From Streptosporangium lutulentum (GTDB lineage: Bacteria > Actinomycetota > Actinomycetes > Streptosporangiales > Streptosporangiaceae): a stretch of 64,000 nt of DNA. Both the position numbers and the translations under genes were made by a program. The DNA lies in the NCBI RefSeq assembly GCF_030811455.1, contig NZ_JAUSQU010000001.1, positions 6,510,001 to 6,574,000 on the forward strand. Direction: 5' to 3'. Shown here piece after piece: positions 24,886 through 31,821 of this stretch (within the stretch, counting starts at the first letter, position 1; every line of letters starts with the position of its first letter). The notes below the pieces were generated by a model. That model was not told the DNA's origin. It worked only from the letters and a program-made list of their open reading frames with translations, and did not search any database.

Positions 24886-25302
24886 TCAGTCCTCCCCCCT
24901 TCGCCTCCGGCGGGGCACCGACTCCTCTTCCTCGTCGGACCCGCCGATGAAATCACGGAGTTTCTCTCCCGCCGCGTCAAGGGCCCCCTGGGTCGCGCCC
25001 TTGACCTTCCTCTTGCTTCCGCCCTCGGTAATGTCGCCGACGAGGTCGGGGAGGCCCTTCTGACCGGTTTGCGAGAGGTCCAGGCGGTTCGCGGCTTCCG
25101 CGAACCGCAGGTAGGTGTCGACGCTGGCCACGACGATGCGCACGTCGATCGTCAGGATCTCGATGCCGACGAGCGAGACCCTGACGAAGGCGTCGATCAC
25201 GAGGCCCTTGTCGAGAATCGTGTCGATGACGTCGGCCAGGCCCGACGACGACGAGGACGAGCGACCGGCCGCTCCGCCCCCCGAAGGCTGCACTATGGTC
25301 AT
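24886..25302 (-). CDS. gvpA: Gas vesicle structural protein GvpA
   Basis: This 138-residue protein has the GvpA core at about residues 20-75: [40 protein letters not shown] and [18 protein letters not shown]. The core forms the ribbed wall of gas vesicles. The actinobacterial type carries a C-terminal extension, here with [20 protein letters not shown], an acidic EEEE patch and a basic RRRRR end. It is the third gene of the operon and is followed directly by gvpF. The extension makes it unlike classic 70-residue GvpA, and vesicle formation by such proteins has rarely been shown. Confidence 0.94.
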   Translation of the reverse strand: MTIVQPSGGGAAGRSSSSSSGLADVIDTILDKGLVIDAFVRVSLVGIEILTIDVRIVVASVDTYLRFAEAANRLDLSQTGQKGLPDLVGDITEGGSKRKVKGATQGALDAAGEKLRDFIGGSDEEEESVPRRRRRGED

Positions 25303-25341
25303 TGGCTCTCTCCTCCAGTGCTCATTCGACGGCCTGTCGGG

Positions 25342-26736
25342 TCAGGCGCCTCGACGGGCGGCCGTACGGCGGGCAGGACGGCGCGGTGACGGCTCCTCCT
25401 CCTCCTCCTCCTCCTCCGATTCGTCACGCCGACGCCTCTCCTCCGCGTTCTCACGCCGACGCCCCATCAGGCGTACTCGCCGCCGAGGCCTTTCAGGCTC
25501 TTCCTCGTCTTCCTCGGTGTCCTCGTCTTCCTCGGCTTCCTCGTTCCGCTTCCTCCTGCCACGCGGCTTCTCTTCTTCCTCGGGCTCCTCTTCCTCGGGC
25601 TCCTCCTCGTCCTCCTCCTCGTCTCGCTCCTCGTCCTCCTCCTCGTCTCGCTCCTCGTCCCGCTCCTCTTCCTCCTCGGGCTCCTCTTCCAGCTCTCCCT
25701 CGGTCTGCTGGGGCTCCTCCTCCTCGGACTGACGTTCCTTCTCCTCGCGGAGGGCGGTCTCGTGGTCCTTGACGACCTTGCTGTCGCGTATCTCGCCGCG
25801 CCAGCCCTCGATGTCATCGGGGTGCAGGATCGCGTGAACCATGACGTGGCGCCGGAAGTGCTTGAACTCCAGACGCGCCCGCCGTCCCTGCGCCCGCCAG
25901 ATGTTGCCGGTGCGCTCGAAGAGCCCCTGCGGGTGGTACTCCAGCACGAGCAGGACGCGGGTGACGTCGGGGGTCAGCGCGTGGAAGGTCACGGCACCGT
26001 CGACGTAGCCCTTGGCTCCCTTGGATCGCCAGACGATCCGCTGGTCCGGCACCTGTTCGACGATCGTCGACTCCCAGACCCGGTGCGACCAGAACACCTG
26101 CGCCTTCCACGTGACCTTCTCGTCGGACTGCTGGTCGACGCTTTCGACCTTCTTCATGAAGCTCGGGAAGTCCTGGAACTGGGTCCACTGGTCGTAGACG
26201 ACCCGGATCGGGGCGCCGACATCGAGCGACTCGACGATGTTGATGAGCTTCAGCTTCTTGCCCTTGCCCCCCTTGCCCCCCTTGCCGTCCCCGCCGCCCA
26301 GGGCGGACTTCAGCCCGGTGAAGCCTTTCGCCAGCTTGGCGACCCCTTTCACCCGGCCCATGAACCCCTCCGACCCCGACAACTGGCTCATCAGGCCCGC
26401 GCCGCCTTTCAGCGCGCCCATCAGGCCGTCTCCGTCGCCGCCGCCCTTCAGCGCGCCCATCAGGCCGCCTCCGCCGCCTTTCAGCAGGCTCGTCAGGCCC
26501 GCGCCACCTGTCAGCGCGCTCACCAGGCCCGAACCGTCGCCTTCGACGTAGTCGGTCAGCCGGCCGGTCAGGCCCTCGACCTTGTCGGTCACCGAGGCCA
26601 GGGCACGCTCGGCCAGGGCTGCGCCGAGGTCCTGGAGTCCGTCGGTGAGCTGGTTCAGGGGCAACTCCTTGACGATTCCGTCAACCGCTCCTTTGAGGGG
26701 CCCGCCCTCCAGCTTCTCGGTCAGCTTCTCTGTCAT
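25342..26736 (-). CDS. Gas-vesicle-linked SRPBCC protein with long acidic tail
   Basis: From the ATG at 26736 (AGGTGAG site) the product has 464 residues in three parts. Residues 1-170 form a helical and Gly-rich leader with repeated GLMGALKGG and LTSLLKGG units. Residues of about 175-320 form a SRPBCC/polyketide-cyclase-like domain (KLINIVESLDVGAPIRVVYD, QWTQFQDFPSFMKKVESVDQ, TVEQVPDQRIVWRSKGAKGY). The last 130 residues are almost only Glu, Asp and Arg with an Arg/Ala end. A cyclase-like gene is a standard member of Streptomyces gvp clusters (gvpY/gvpZ region); I do not assign the letter. The role is unknown. Confidence 0.85.
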   Translation of the reverse strand: MTEKLTEKLEGGPLKGAVDGIVKELPLNQLTDGLQDLGAALAERALASVTDKVEGLTGRLTDYVEGDGSGLVSALTGGAGLTSLLKGGGGGLMGALKGGGDGDGLMGALKGGAGLMSQLSGSEGFMGRVKGVAKLAKGFTGLKSALGGGDGKGGKGGKGKKLKLINIVESLDVGAPIRVVYDQWTQFQDFPSFMKKVESVDQQSDEKVTWKAQVFWSHRVWESTIVEQVPDQRIVWRSKGAKGYVDGAVTFHALTPDVTRVLLVLEYHPQGLFERTGNIWRAQGRRARLEFKHFRRHVMVHAILHPDDIEGWRGEIRDSKVVKDHETALREEKERQSEEEEPQQTEGELEEEPEEEEERDEERDEEEDEERDEEEDEEEPEEEEPEEEEKPRGRRKRNEEAEEDEDTEEDEEEPERPRRRVRLMGRRRENAEERRRRDESEEEEEEEEPSPRRPARRTAARRGA

Positions 26737-26741
26737 CGGGC

Positions 26742-27443
26742 TCACCTCCGTACCCGGCGAACCGGCCGATCGGATCCGGACGAGGACGCCCTCTCGCGCC
26801 GCACACCGCTGTGGGCCTTCTCTCGCTTGGCCGGCGGCTCCTCGTCGGAGAAGTCCTCATCGTCGTCCTGCGACTCCTCATCGCGAGACCTGGACGAGGA
26901 CGCCCTCTCGCGCCGCTCGCCGTTGTGGCTCTTCTCCCGCTTGGCCGGCGGCTCCTCGTCGGAGAAGTCCTCATCGTCGTCCGACGACTCCTCGTCACGG
27001 GCGGCGGGTCGCTTCGCGTTCCCGGCCCGTTCCCTGCCGCCAGGCTTGCCCGCGGTCTTCCGGGGCTTGGCCTTGCCGCCGGCCCGCCCGTCTTCCGCCT
27101 CTTCCGAGTCGTCGGCCTCGTCACCGGCCCGGTCGGGGTTCCGCAACGACTCGGCCCGGTCGGAGAGCCGGTTGCTCATCGACTTGATCTGCTTGCTCGC
27201 CGCCGCCACGGCCGCGGCCTTCCCTGCCTCCAGCAGGCCGTCGCGAACGCCAGCAGTGATCTTCTCCAACTCCGGAGAAGAGCTGAGCGTCTTGAGCCCC
27301 TGCTGCAGCAACTTGCGCTGGTGGGTCCCCAGCCGTCCCGTCGCCCCGGCCACCGCCAGCGCGAGAGCCAACTTCAGCTTCTGGCGTCGGCCGAGGGCGT
27401 AGCCCGCGGCGACCGCCAGGGCCAGCTGTGCTTTGCTGTTCAC
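26742..27443 (-). CDS. Gvp-cluster protein with hydrophobic N-terminus and charged repeats
   Basis: The GTG at 27443 is preferred because GAGGAG lies eight bases upstream; it gives 233 residues starting MNSKAQLALAVAAGYALGRR. Proteins with this opening, often misnamed as primase, are the first or near-first genes of actinobacterial gvp clusters. Residues of about 1-85 are helical (KLALALAVAGATGRLGTHQR, KTLSSSPELEKITAGVRDGL). The rest is low complexity, with a 38-residue unit repeated twice (RDEESSDDDEDFSDEEPPAK and its near copy). The stop overlaps the region just before the SRPBCC start. It heads the operon, 140 bases from the SigB-like promoter. Confidence 0.82.
   Translation of the reverse strand: MNSKAQLALAVAAGYALGRRQKLKLALALAVAGATGRLGTHQRKLLQQGLKTLSSSPELEKITAGVRDGLLEAGKAAAVAAASKQIKSMSNRLSDRAESLRNPDRAGDEADDSEEAEDGRAGGKAKPRKTAGKPGGRERAGNAKRPAARDEESSDDDEDFSDEEPPAKREKSHNGERRERASSSRSRDEESQDDDEDFSDEEPPAKREKAHSGVRRERASSSGSDRPVRRVRR
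26782..27009 (-). repeat. Two-copy 114-bp in-frame tandem repeat
   Basis: Segments 26782-26895 and 26896-27009 are near-identical and encode 38-residue units (RDEES.DDDEDFSDEEPPAK followed by REK.H.G.RRERASSS). The repeat lies in the disordered part of the first gvp gene. The high identity implies recent duplication or active homogenisation. Confidence 0.88.
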
Positions 27444-27582
27444 GATCATCACTCCTCACCCGAGCACTCAGCCCTAAGACCGACCCCCCGGTTACGGCCG
27501 ATCGGCCGTACAGGGCGGAAGCGCCGGCATTCGCCACGCTCGAACACGCTGGAGAATGTCTCGCTCTTGAATCGGCGGCTTC

Positions 27583-27607
27583 ATACCCTAGAAAGGGACT
27601 AAAAAAC
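27583..27607 (-). promoter_or_regulatory. SigB/SigF-like promoter of the gvp operon
   Basis: On the minus strand GTTT (27604-27607), a 15-base spacer and GGGTAT (27583-27588) match the actinobacterial SigB/SigF stress promoter pattern. It sits about 140 bases upstream of the first gvp start codon in an AT-richer gap. The rest of the gap (27444-27721) shows no gene. In Streptomyces gas vesicle genes have been connected with osmotic stress and SigB, which fits; here the assignment is from consensus only. Confidence 0.6.
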
Positions 27608-27721
27608 ATATACAGACACAAACCAGACATGCTTGATTCGAACATCACCCGCTCGGAGTGACGCTCGCACCTGCCACCGGATATTCAGGGCGGAGACCCG
27701 CTCTTCGAGGCGAGGAGGACG

Positions 27722-29110
27722 TCAACCGCCGATCGGTTCCTCCCCCTCCGCGATCCGGTCGAGGAGGGCCTCCAGCGTCTTGTCGTCCGTGGCCGGAGCC
27801 ATGACGGTGATCCTCAGATGGCGGACCCCGCCGATCTCCGCGGAGGTCAGCAGGAAAGCGCCGTCCTCCATCAGGCGCTCGCGGAGGGCGGCCTGGTCGC
27901 CGGCACCGTACCGGAAGCAGACGATGTTGCTCTCCGGCTCGTACGGGCACTCGAAACCGGGCCGCTCACGGGCCAGCTCCCAGAAGCGGCGCGCGGTCGC
28001 GTACTGCCGCGTGACGTAGTCGCCCAGACCTCGCTCCCCCCTCCAGGCCAGGTTGAGGAAGATCTTCAGTCCCAGTTCGGCCTTGCTGCACTCCACGGTC
28101 CTGCCGATCAGGTCGAAACCCTGGTCGCCGTAGAACAGATAGCTGGCTCTCTGCCGGAAGGCCGCGTCCAGGTCTCCCTCGCGCCTGGTCAGGACCGCCG
28201 CCACCAGGCTGGAGGTCCGCAGCATCTTGTGGGCGTCCCAGATCAGCGAGTCGGCGAGCTCGATCCCGTCGAGCAGGTGCCGGTGCTCCTCCGACAGCAG
28301 CGCCGAGGCTCCGTGAGCTCCGTCCACGTGGAACCAGACCCCGTTGTCCGCGCAGAACCCGCCGATCCCGCGCAGGTCGTCGTAGAGCCCGGTCCCGGTC
28401 GAACAGGCGTTCGCCACCAGGGCCATCGGCCGCCGTCCCGCCCGCCGTACGCGCTCCAGGGCGTCGGGCAGCCTCGCGACGTCGACTCTGCCCAGCCCGT
28501 CCACGTCCAGCGGCATGACCGCGCGCTCCCCCAGGCCGAGGATCGCGGCGGCGCGGGTGAGCGAGTAGTGCGCCGACTCCGGCGCGAGCAGGGCGAGGTC
28601 GCCGGGGACCCCGTCGGTCCACGCGTCCGGCGCGGCGGCCGCCCGCGCGGCCAGCAGCGCGGTCAGGTTGGCCAGCGACCCCCCGTGGGTGAGCACGCCG
28701 CCGCCGTCCTCGCCGTACCCGACCTTGCCGAGCATCCAGCGCAGGACCTCGAACTCGACCGTCGCCGCCGAGGCGCCCATCTCGTAGATCGCCATCGGGT
28801 TGTTGGCCGCGCCGTGGACGAAGTCGGCGAGCGCGGCGGGGAAGTCGGGCGACGCGACCTGGTGGGCGAGATAGGCCGGGTGGTGCAACCTGGTGCCCTC
28901 GGCGAGATAGGCGTGCAGGAACTCCCCGTAGCCCTCCGGGGTCATCCCTCCCTCCCGCATCCACCGCGCGAGCCCCAGCCGCTCGGCCAGCTCGTGCGGG
29001 GGCCTGCGGCGGATGACGGGCGGCAGACCCCGCTGGCTCTCGTCCACGTAGGCGGCCAGCTCGTCGACGGTCAGACCGGCGGCTCGTACGAATTCCTCAA
29101 CGTTCCACAT
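27722..29110 (-). CDS. PLP-dependent group II decarboxylase
   Basis: This 462-residue protein belongs to the aspartate-aminotransferase fold family II decarboxylases (aromatic amino acid, glutamate or diaminobutyrate decarboxylases). It contains ASAATVEFEVLRWMLGKVGY, GGGVLTHGGSLANLTALLAA, WFHVDGAHGASALLSEEH and the PLP lysine in SLIWDAHKMLRTSSLVAAVL. The ATG at 29110 is selected because it starts the family-like MWNVEEFVRAAGLTV; no strong ribosome site is visible. Substrate is uncertain. It runs divergently from a small two-gene module. Confidence 0.88.
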   Translation of the reverse strand: MWNVEEFVRAAGLTVDELAAYVDESQRGLPPVIRRRPPHELAERLGLARWMREGGMTPEGYGEFLHAYLAEGTRLHHPAYLAHQVASPDFPAALADFVHGAANNPMAIYEMGASAATVEFEVLRWMLGKVGYGEDGGGVLTHGGSLANLTALLAARAAAAPDAWTDGVPGDLALLAPESAHYSLTRAAAILGLGERAVMPLDVDGLGRVDVARLPDALERVRRAGRRPMALVANACSTGTGLYDDLRGIGGFCADNGVWFHVDGAHGASALLSEEHRHLLDGIELADSLIWDAHKMLRTSSLVAAVLTRREGDLDAAFRQRASYLFYGDQGFDLIGRTVECSKAELGLKIFLNLAWRGERGLGDYVTRQYATARRFWELARERPGFECPYEPESNIVCFRYGAGDQAALRERLMEDGAFLLTSAEIGGVRHLRITVMAPATDDKTLEALLDRIAEGEEPIGG

Positions 29111-29189
29111 CACACCGGGATACTGGTCGACCCGCGACGAATCGCCAAAGCCGACGAACACTCCTCTGGCCGACGAGTTATCGCATTGG

Positions 29190-29228
29190 GTAGAGTTAGC
29201 TCTACATGATGTAGCATTATCTCTACAT
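29190..29228 (+). promoter_or_regulatory. Nested palindromes at the start of the HicA-like gene
   Basis: GTAGAG-TTAG-CTCTAC (29190-29205) is followed by ATGTAG-N8-CTACAT (29209-29214 and 29223-29228), the latter running into the start codon at 29227. A -10-like TAGCAT (29212-29217) sits about ten bases before the ATG, so the message may be leaderless. The inverted repeats are probable operators of the HTH protein in the same module. Confidence 0.65.
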
Positions 29229-29484
29229 GGATCGGCATCCCAACAAAGAGATCCGGGCGGCGATCGACCATCTGATCGCCGCCGGGTGGATCATCGAGAA
29301 GGCCGGAGGTCACGCATGGGGACGCGCTTCATGTCCCGGAGGACACCAGGGTTGCAGGCCGCCGACATCCATCTGGTCGACCCCGCGTTCGCCGGAGATC
29401 CACGCCAGACGCCTTCGCCGTCTCGCCGACCAGTGTCCGCACGGCCCTGAAGCCGATCCATCGGAGGGAGAGTGGATCTCATGA
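29227..29484 (+). CDS. Small HicA-like protein
   Basis: This 85-residue protein starts MDRHPNKEIRAAIDHLIAAG followed by WIIEKAGGHAWGRASCPGGH. The helix then beta layout, with a glycine-rich turn holding His, recalls the HicA RNA-binding fold (KGSHH-like catalytic His). The C-terminal half (RSPEIHARRLRRLADQCPHG) is basic. There is no ribosome site; the ATG is at or next to the predicted transcription start. It overlaps the next gene by four bases (ATGA). The family is common in actinobacteria as a two-gene unit; a toxin role is a hypothesis only. Confidence 0.6.
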   Translation: MDRHPNKEIRAAIDHLIAAGWIIEKAGGHAWGRASCPGGHQGCRPPTSIWSTPRSPEIHARRLRRLADQCPHGPEADPSEGEWIS

Positions 29485-30017
29485 CCGCCTACAGCTTCGA
29501 GCTGCACTTCACAGCCCCGATCGGCGAAGAGACGATCGATGTCCTGTACGAAACGGGATGGGACGACGCCACGGTGTCGCTCGATCCCGTCATGGGCGGG
29601 CCCGGCGTCGCCGCGTTCGACCGCGAGGCGTCCACAGCGGTGGAGGCGATCGCCTCGGCGATCGCCCAGGGCCGGGCCGCGGGAGTCGAGATCACCGGAG
29701 TCAGCGAAGATCTCGTGACGCTCGGCGAGATCGCCGAGCGGACCGGACGGACCTTCGCCACGGCCGATCACTGGGCCGTCGGGCGCCGAGGCCCCGGCGA
29801 ATTTCCCGCGCCGAAGATCCGGCGGCCCCGCGTGAGCCTCTGGTCGTGGGCGGAGGTGGCGACCTGGCTGCACGACAACCATCTGGCCGAGATCTCGCCG
29901 ATGGAGGTGGAGGTCGCACGGGTCTGTGAAATCGCCGACTCCCTGATTCGCGCATACCGTCTCCAGCGCCGGCTTCCCGTCGAGGATCGCGAGCGCCTCC
30001 GCCACGCGATGACCTGA
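29481..30017 (+). CDS. HTH protein, partner of the HicA-like protein
   Basis: The ATG at 29481 overlaps the upstream stop and gives 178 residues. The first 75 residues (TAYSFELHFTAPIGEETIDV, GGPGVAAFDREASTAVEAIA) form a compact alpha/beta domain. Residues of about 75-135 look like a MerR/AlpA-type winged helix: TLGEIAERTGRTFATADHWA and RRPRVSLWSWAEVATWLHDN. The C-terminus is helical. It is likely a DNA-binding regulator of the pair, acting on the palindromes before the first gene. The combination of small RNA-binding-like protein plus HTH protein resembles type II antitoxin logic, not proven here. Confidence 0.65.
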   Translation: MTAYSFELHFTAPIGEETIDVLYETGWDDATVSLDPVMGGPGVAAFDREASTAVEAIASAIAQGRAAGVEITGVSEDLVTLGEIAERTGRTFATADHWAVGRRGPGEFPAPKIRRPRVSLWSWAEVATWLHDNHLAEISPMEVEVARVCEIADSLIRAYRLQRRLPVEDRERLRHAMT

Positions 30018-30169
30018 TCCTTGAGCGCCGGGGCACCCGACCGTCGAGGACACTCTTTCCGATGATCATGGCTCGGCGGAAGCGGTGGCCGGCCGGGTGA
30101 TGCCGACGACGACCAGACCTCGCTGACGCGCACGCCGTCCTCGGCTCCCGAGGTTCTGATCTCGGGGAT

Positions 30170-31735
30170 TTACTTCAGGTGGAACCGCTTCATGACCTTG
30201 AGAAGGCCCGCGAGGGTGTCGGCGTACTTGTCGTAGCCCATGCCGAGGATCGGCTCGAAGCCCAGCCAGGACGCCTGGCTGGAGACGGTCTGCGCCTCGG
30301 TGTACCTCAGCAGGCCCTCGGTCCCGTGACGCCGGCCGAGCCCGGAGGACTTCATCCCGCCCATGGGCGCGTCGTAGGAGGCGTAGGCCGAGCCGTACCC
30401 CTCGTTGATGTTGACGGTTCCGGCCTTGATCCGGGAGGCGAGCGCGCGTCCGCGGGACAGGTCGCGGGTCCAGATGGAGGCGTTGAGGCCGTAGTCGGTG
30501 TCGTTGGCCCTCTCCACCGCCTCGTCCTCGTCCGAGAACCGGTAGATCGAGACGACCGGGCCGAAGGTCTCGGCGCGGCACAGGTCCATGCTCTCGTCCA
30601 CGCCGGCCAGGATGGTGGGCTCGTAGAACAGCGGGCCGAGGTCGGGGCGGGCCTTTCCACCGGCGAGGACCTCGGCCCCCTTCGCGACGGCGTTGTCCAC
30701 GTGGGCGCCGACCGCGTCGAGCTGGCGCCGGGAGGTGAGCGAGCCCATCTGCACGTTCCAGTCGAGCCCGGAGCCGAGCCTCATGTTCCGCGTCTGGCGG
30801 ACGAACCTCTCCACGAACGCGTCGTGCACGGCGTCGTGGACGTAGAGCCGCTCGATGGACAGGCACAGTTGCCCGGCGTTGGTGAAGCAGGCGCGCAGCG
30901 CGCCCTGGGCCGCCACGTCCAGGTCCGCGTCGTCGAGGACGATCATCGGGTTCTTGCCGCCGAGCTCCAGCGAGCAGCCGATCAGCCGCTTGGCCGCCGC
31001 TTCGGCGATCTTCCGGCCGCCGCGGGTGGAGCCGGTGAACGCCACGTAGTCGGCGTCCTCGATCAGCGCGTCACCGATCTCGGCGGGGTCGCCGAGCACG
31101 ACCTGCCAGATCTCGCGGGGCATCCCGAGGGAGACCAGCAGGTCGATCGTCCACAGCGTGGACAGGGCGGTCTGGGTGTCGGGCTTGTGGACCACGGCGT
31201 TACCCGCGAGCAGGGCCGGGACGACGTCGGTGACGCCGAGCGACAGCGGGTAGTTCCACGGGGAGATCAGGGCCACGGCTCCCTTGGGCCGGCGCGCCTC
31301 GACCGTCTTCGTGGCGACGGGGAGGATGCCCGCGCGAGGCTTGGGCTCCAGGAGGCCGGGCGCCCGCCGCGCGTAGTAGAGCGCGCAGCCCGCGACGTCG
31401 AGGACCTCCTCGAAGGCGTGCCTGCGGGCCTTGCCCGTCTCCCACTGGACCAGATCGAGGATCTCCTCGCGACGGTCGAGGATGGCGTCGTGCAGGCGGA
31501 GGAAGGGCTTGGTCCGCTCACTCACGGGCAACGCGGCCCAGATCTCCTGCGCCTCCCGCGCCCCGGCGTAGGCGGCCCGGACGTCCCCGGCGGTGGAGAC
31601 GGGCAGTTCGGCGAGAGGCTCGCCGGTGAACGGCGCGATGATCTCCTGGGTCTTCCCGCTGGAGGTGACCTGCCGGACGATGCGTTCGATCATGCTCGGG
31701 TCAAGCGTCCGCGTTGCTCCAAGAGTGACAGCCAT
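30170..31735 (-). CDS. Succinate-semialdehyde-type aldehyde dehydrogenase
   Basis: This 521-residue protein belongs to the NAD(P)+-dependent aldehyde dehydrogenase family. It shows ALISPWNYPLSLGVTDVVPA, the coenzyme site FTGSTRGGRKIAE, catalytic Glu in LELGGKNPMIV and catalytic Cys in TNAGQLCLSIERLYVH. The late motif ETFGPVVSIYRF and NEGYGSAYASYDAPMGGMKS with GLGRRHG are typical of the SSADH/GabD2 branch in actinobacteria. It would oxidise succinic semialdehyde or a related aldehyde in the cytoplasm. The ATG at 31735 starts a gene with no obvious operon partner. Confidence 0.87.
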   Translation of the reverse strand: MAVTLGATRTLDPSMIERIVRQVTSSGKTQEIIAPFTGEPLAELPVSTAGDVRAAYAGAREAQEIWAALPVSERTKPFLRLHDAILDRREEILDLVQWETGKARRHAFEEVLDVAGCALYYARRAPGLLEPKPRAGILPVATKTVEARRPKGAVALISPWNYPLSLGVTDVVPALLAGNAVVHKPDTQTALSTLWTIDLLVSLGMPREIWQVVLGDPAEIGDALIEDADYVAFTGSTRGGRKIAEAAAKRLIGCSLELGGKNPMIVLDDADLDVAAQGALRACFTNAGQLCLSIERLYVHDAVHDAFVERFVRQTRNMRLGSGLDWNVQMGSLTSRRQLDAVGAHVDNAVAKGAEVLAGGKARPDLGPLFYEPTILAGVDESMDLCRAETFGPVVSIYRFSDEDEAVERANDTDYGLNASIWTRDLSRGRALASRIKAGTVNINEGYGSAYASYDAPMGGMKSSGLGRRHGTEGLLRYTEAQTVSSQASWLGFEPILGMGYDKYADTLAGLLKVMKRFHLK

Positions 31736-31821
31736 GACCGCAGGGTAATCGCGGGAGGCGATCCCTGGCTACTGATCGGTAGAGGGTTGAACCGGGCGTC
31801 GCCTCGATCCGTCGTAGGGGC

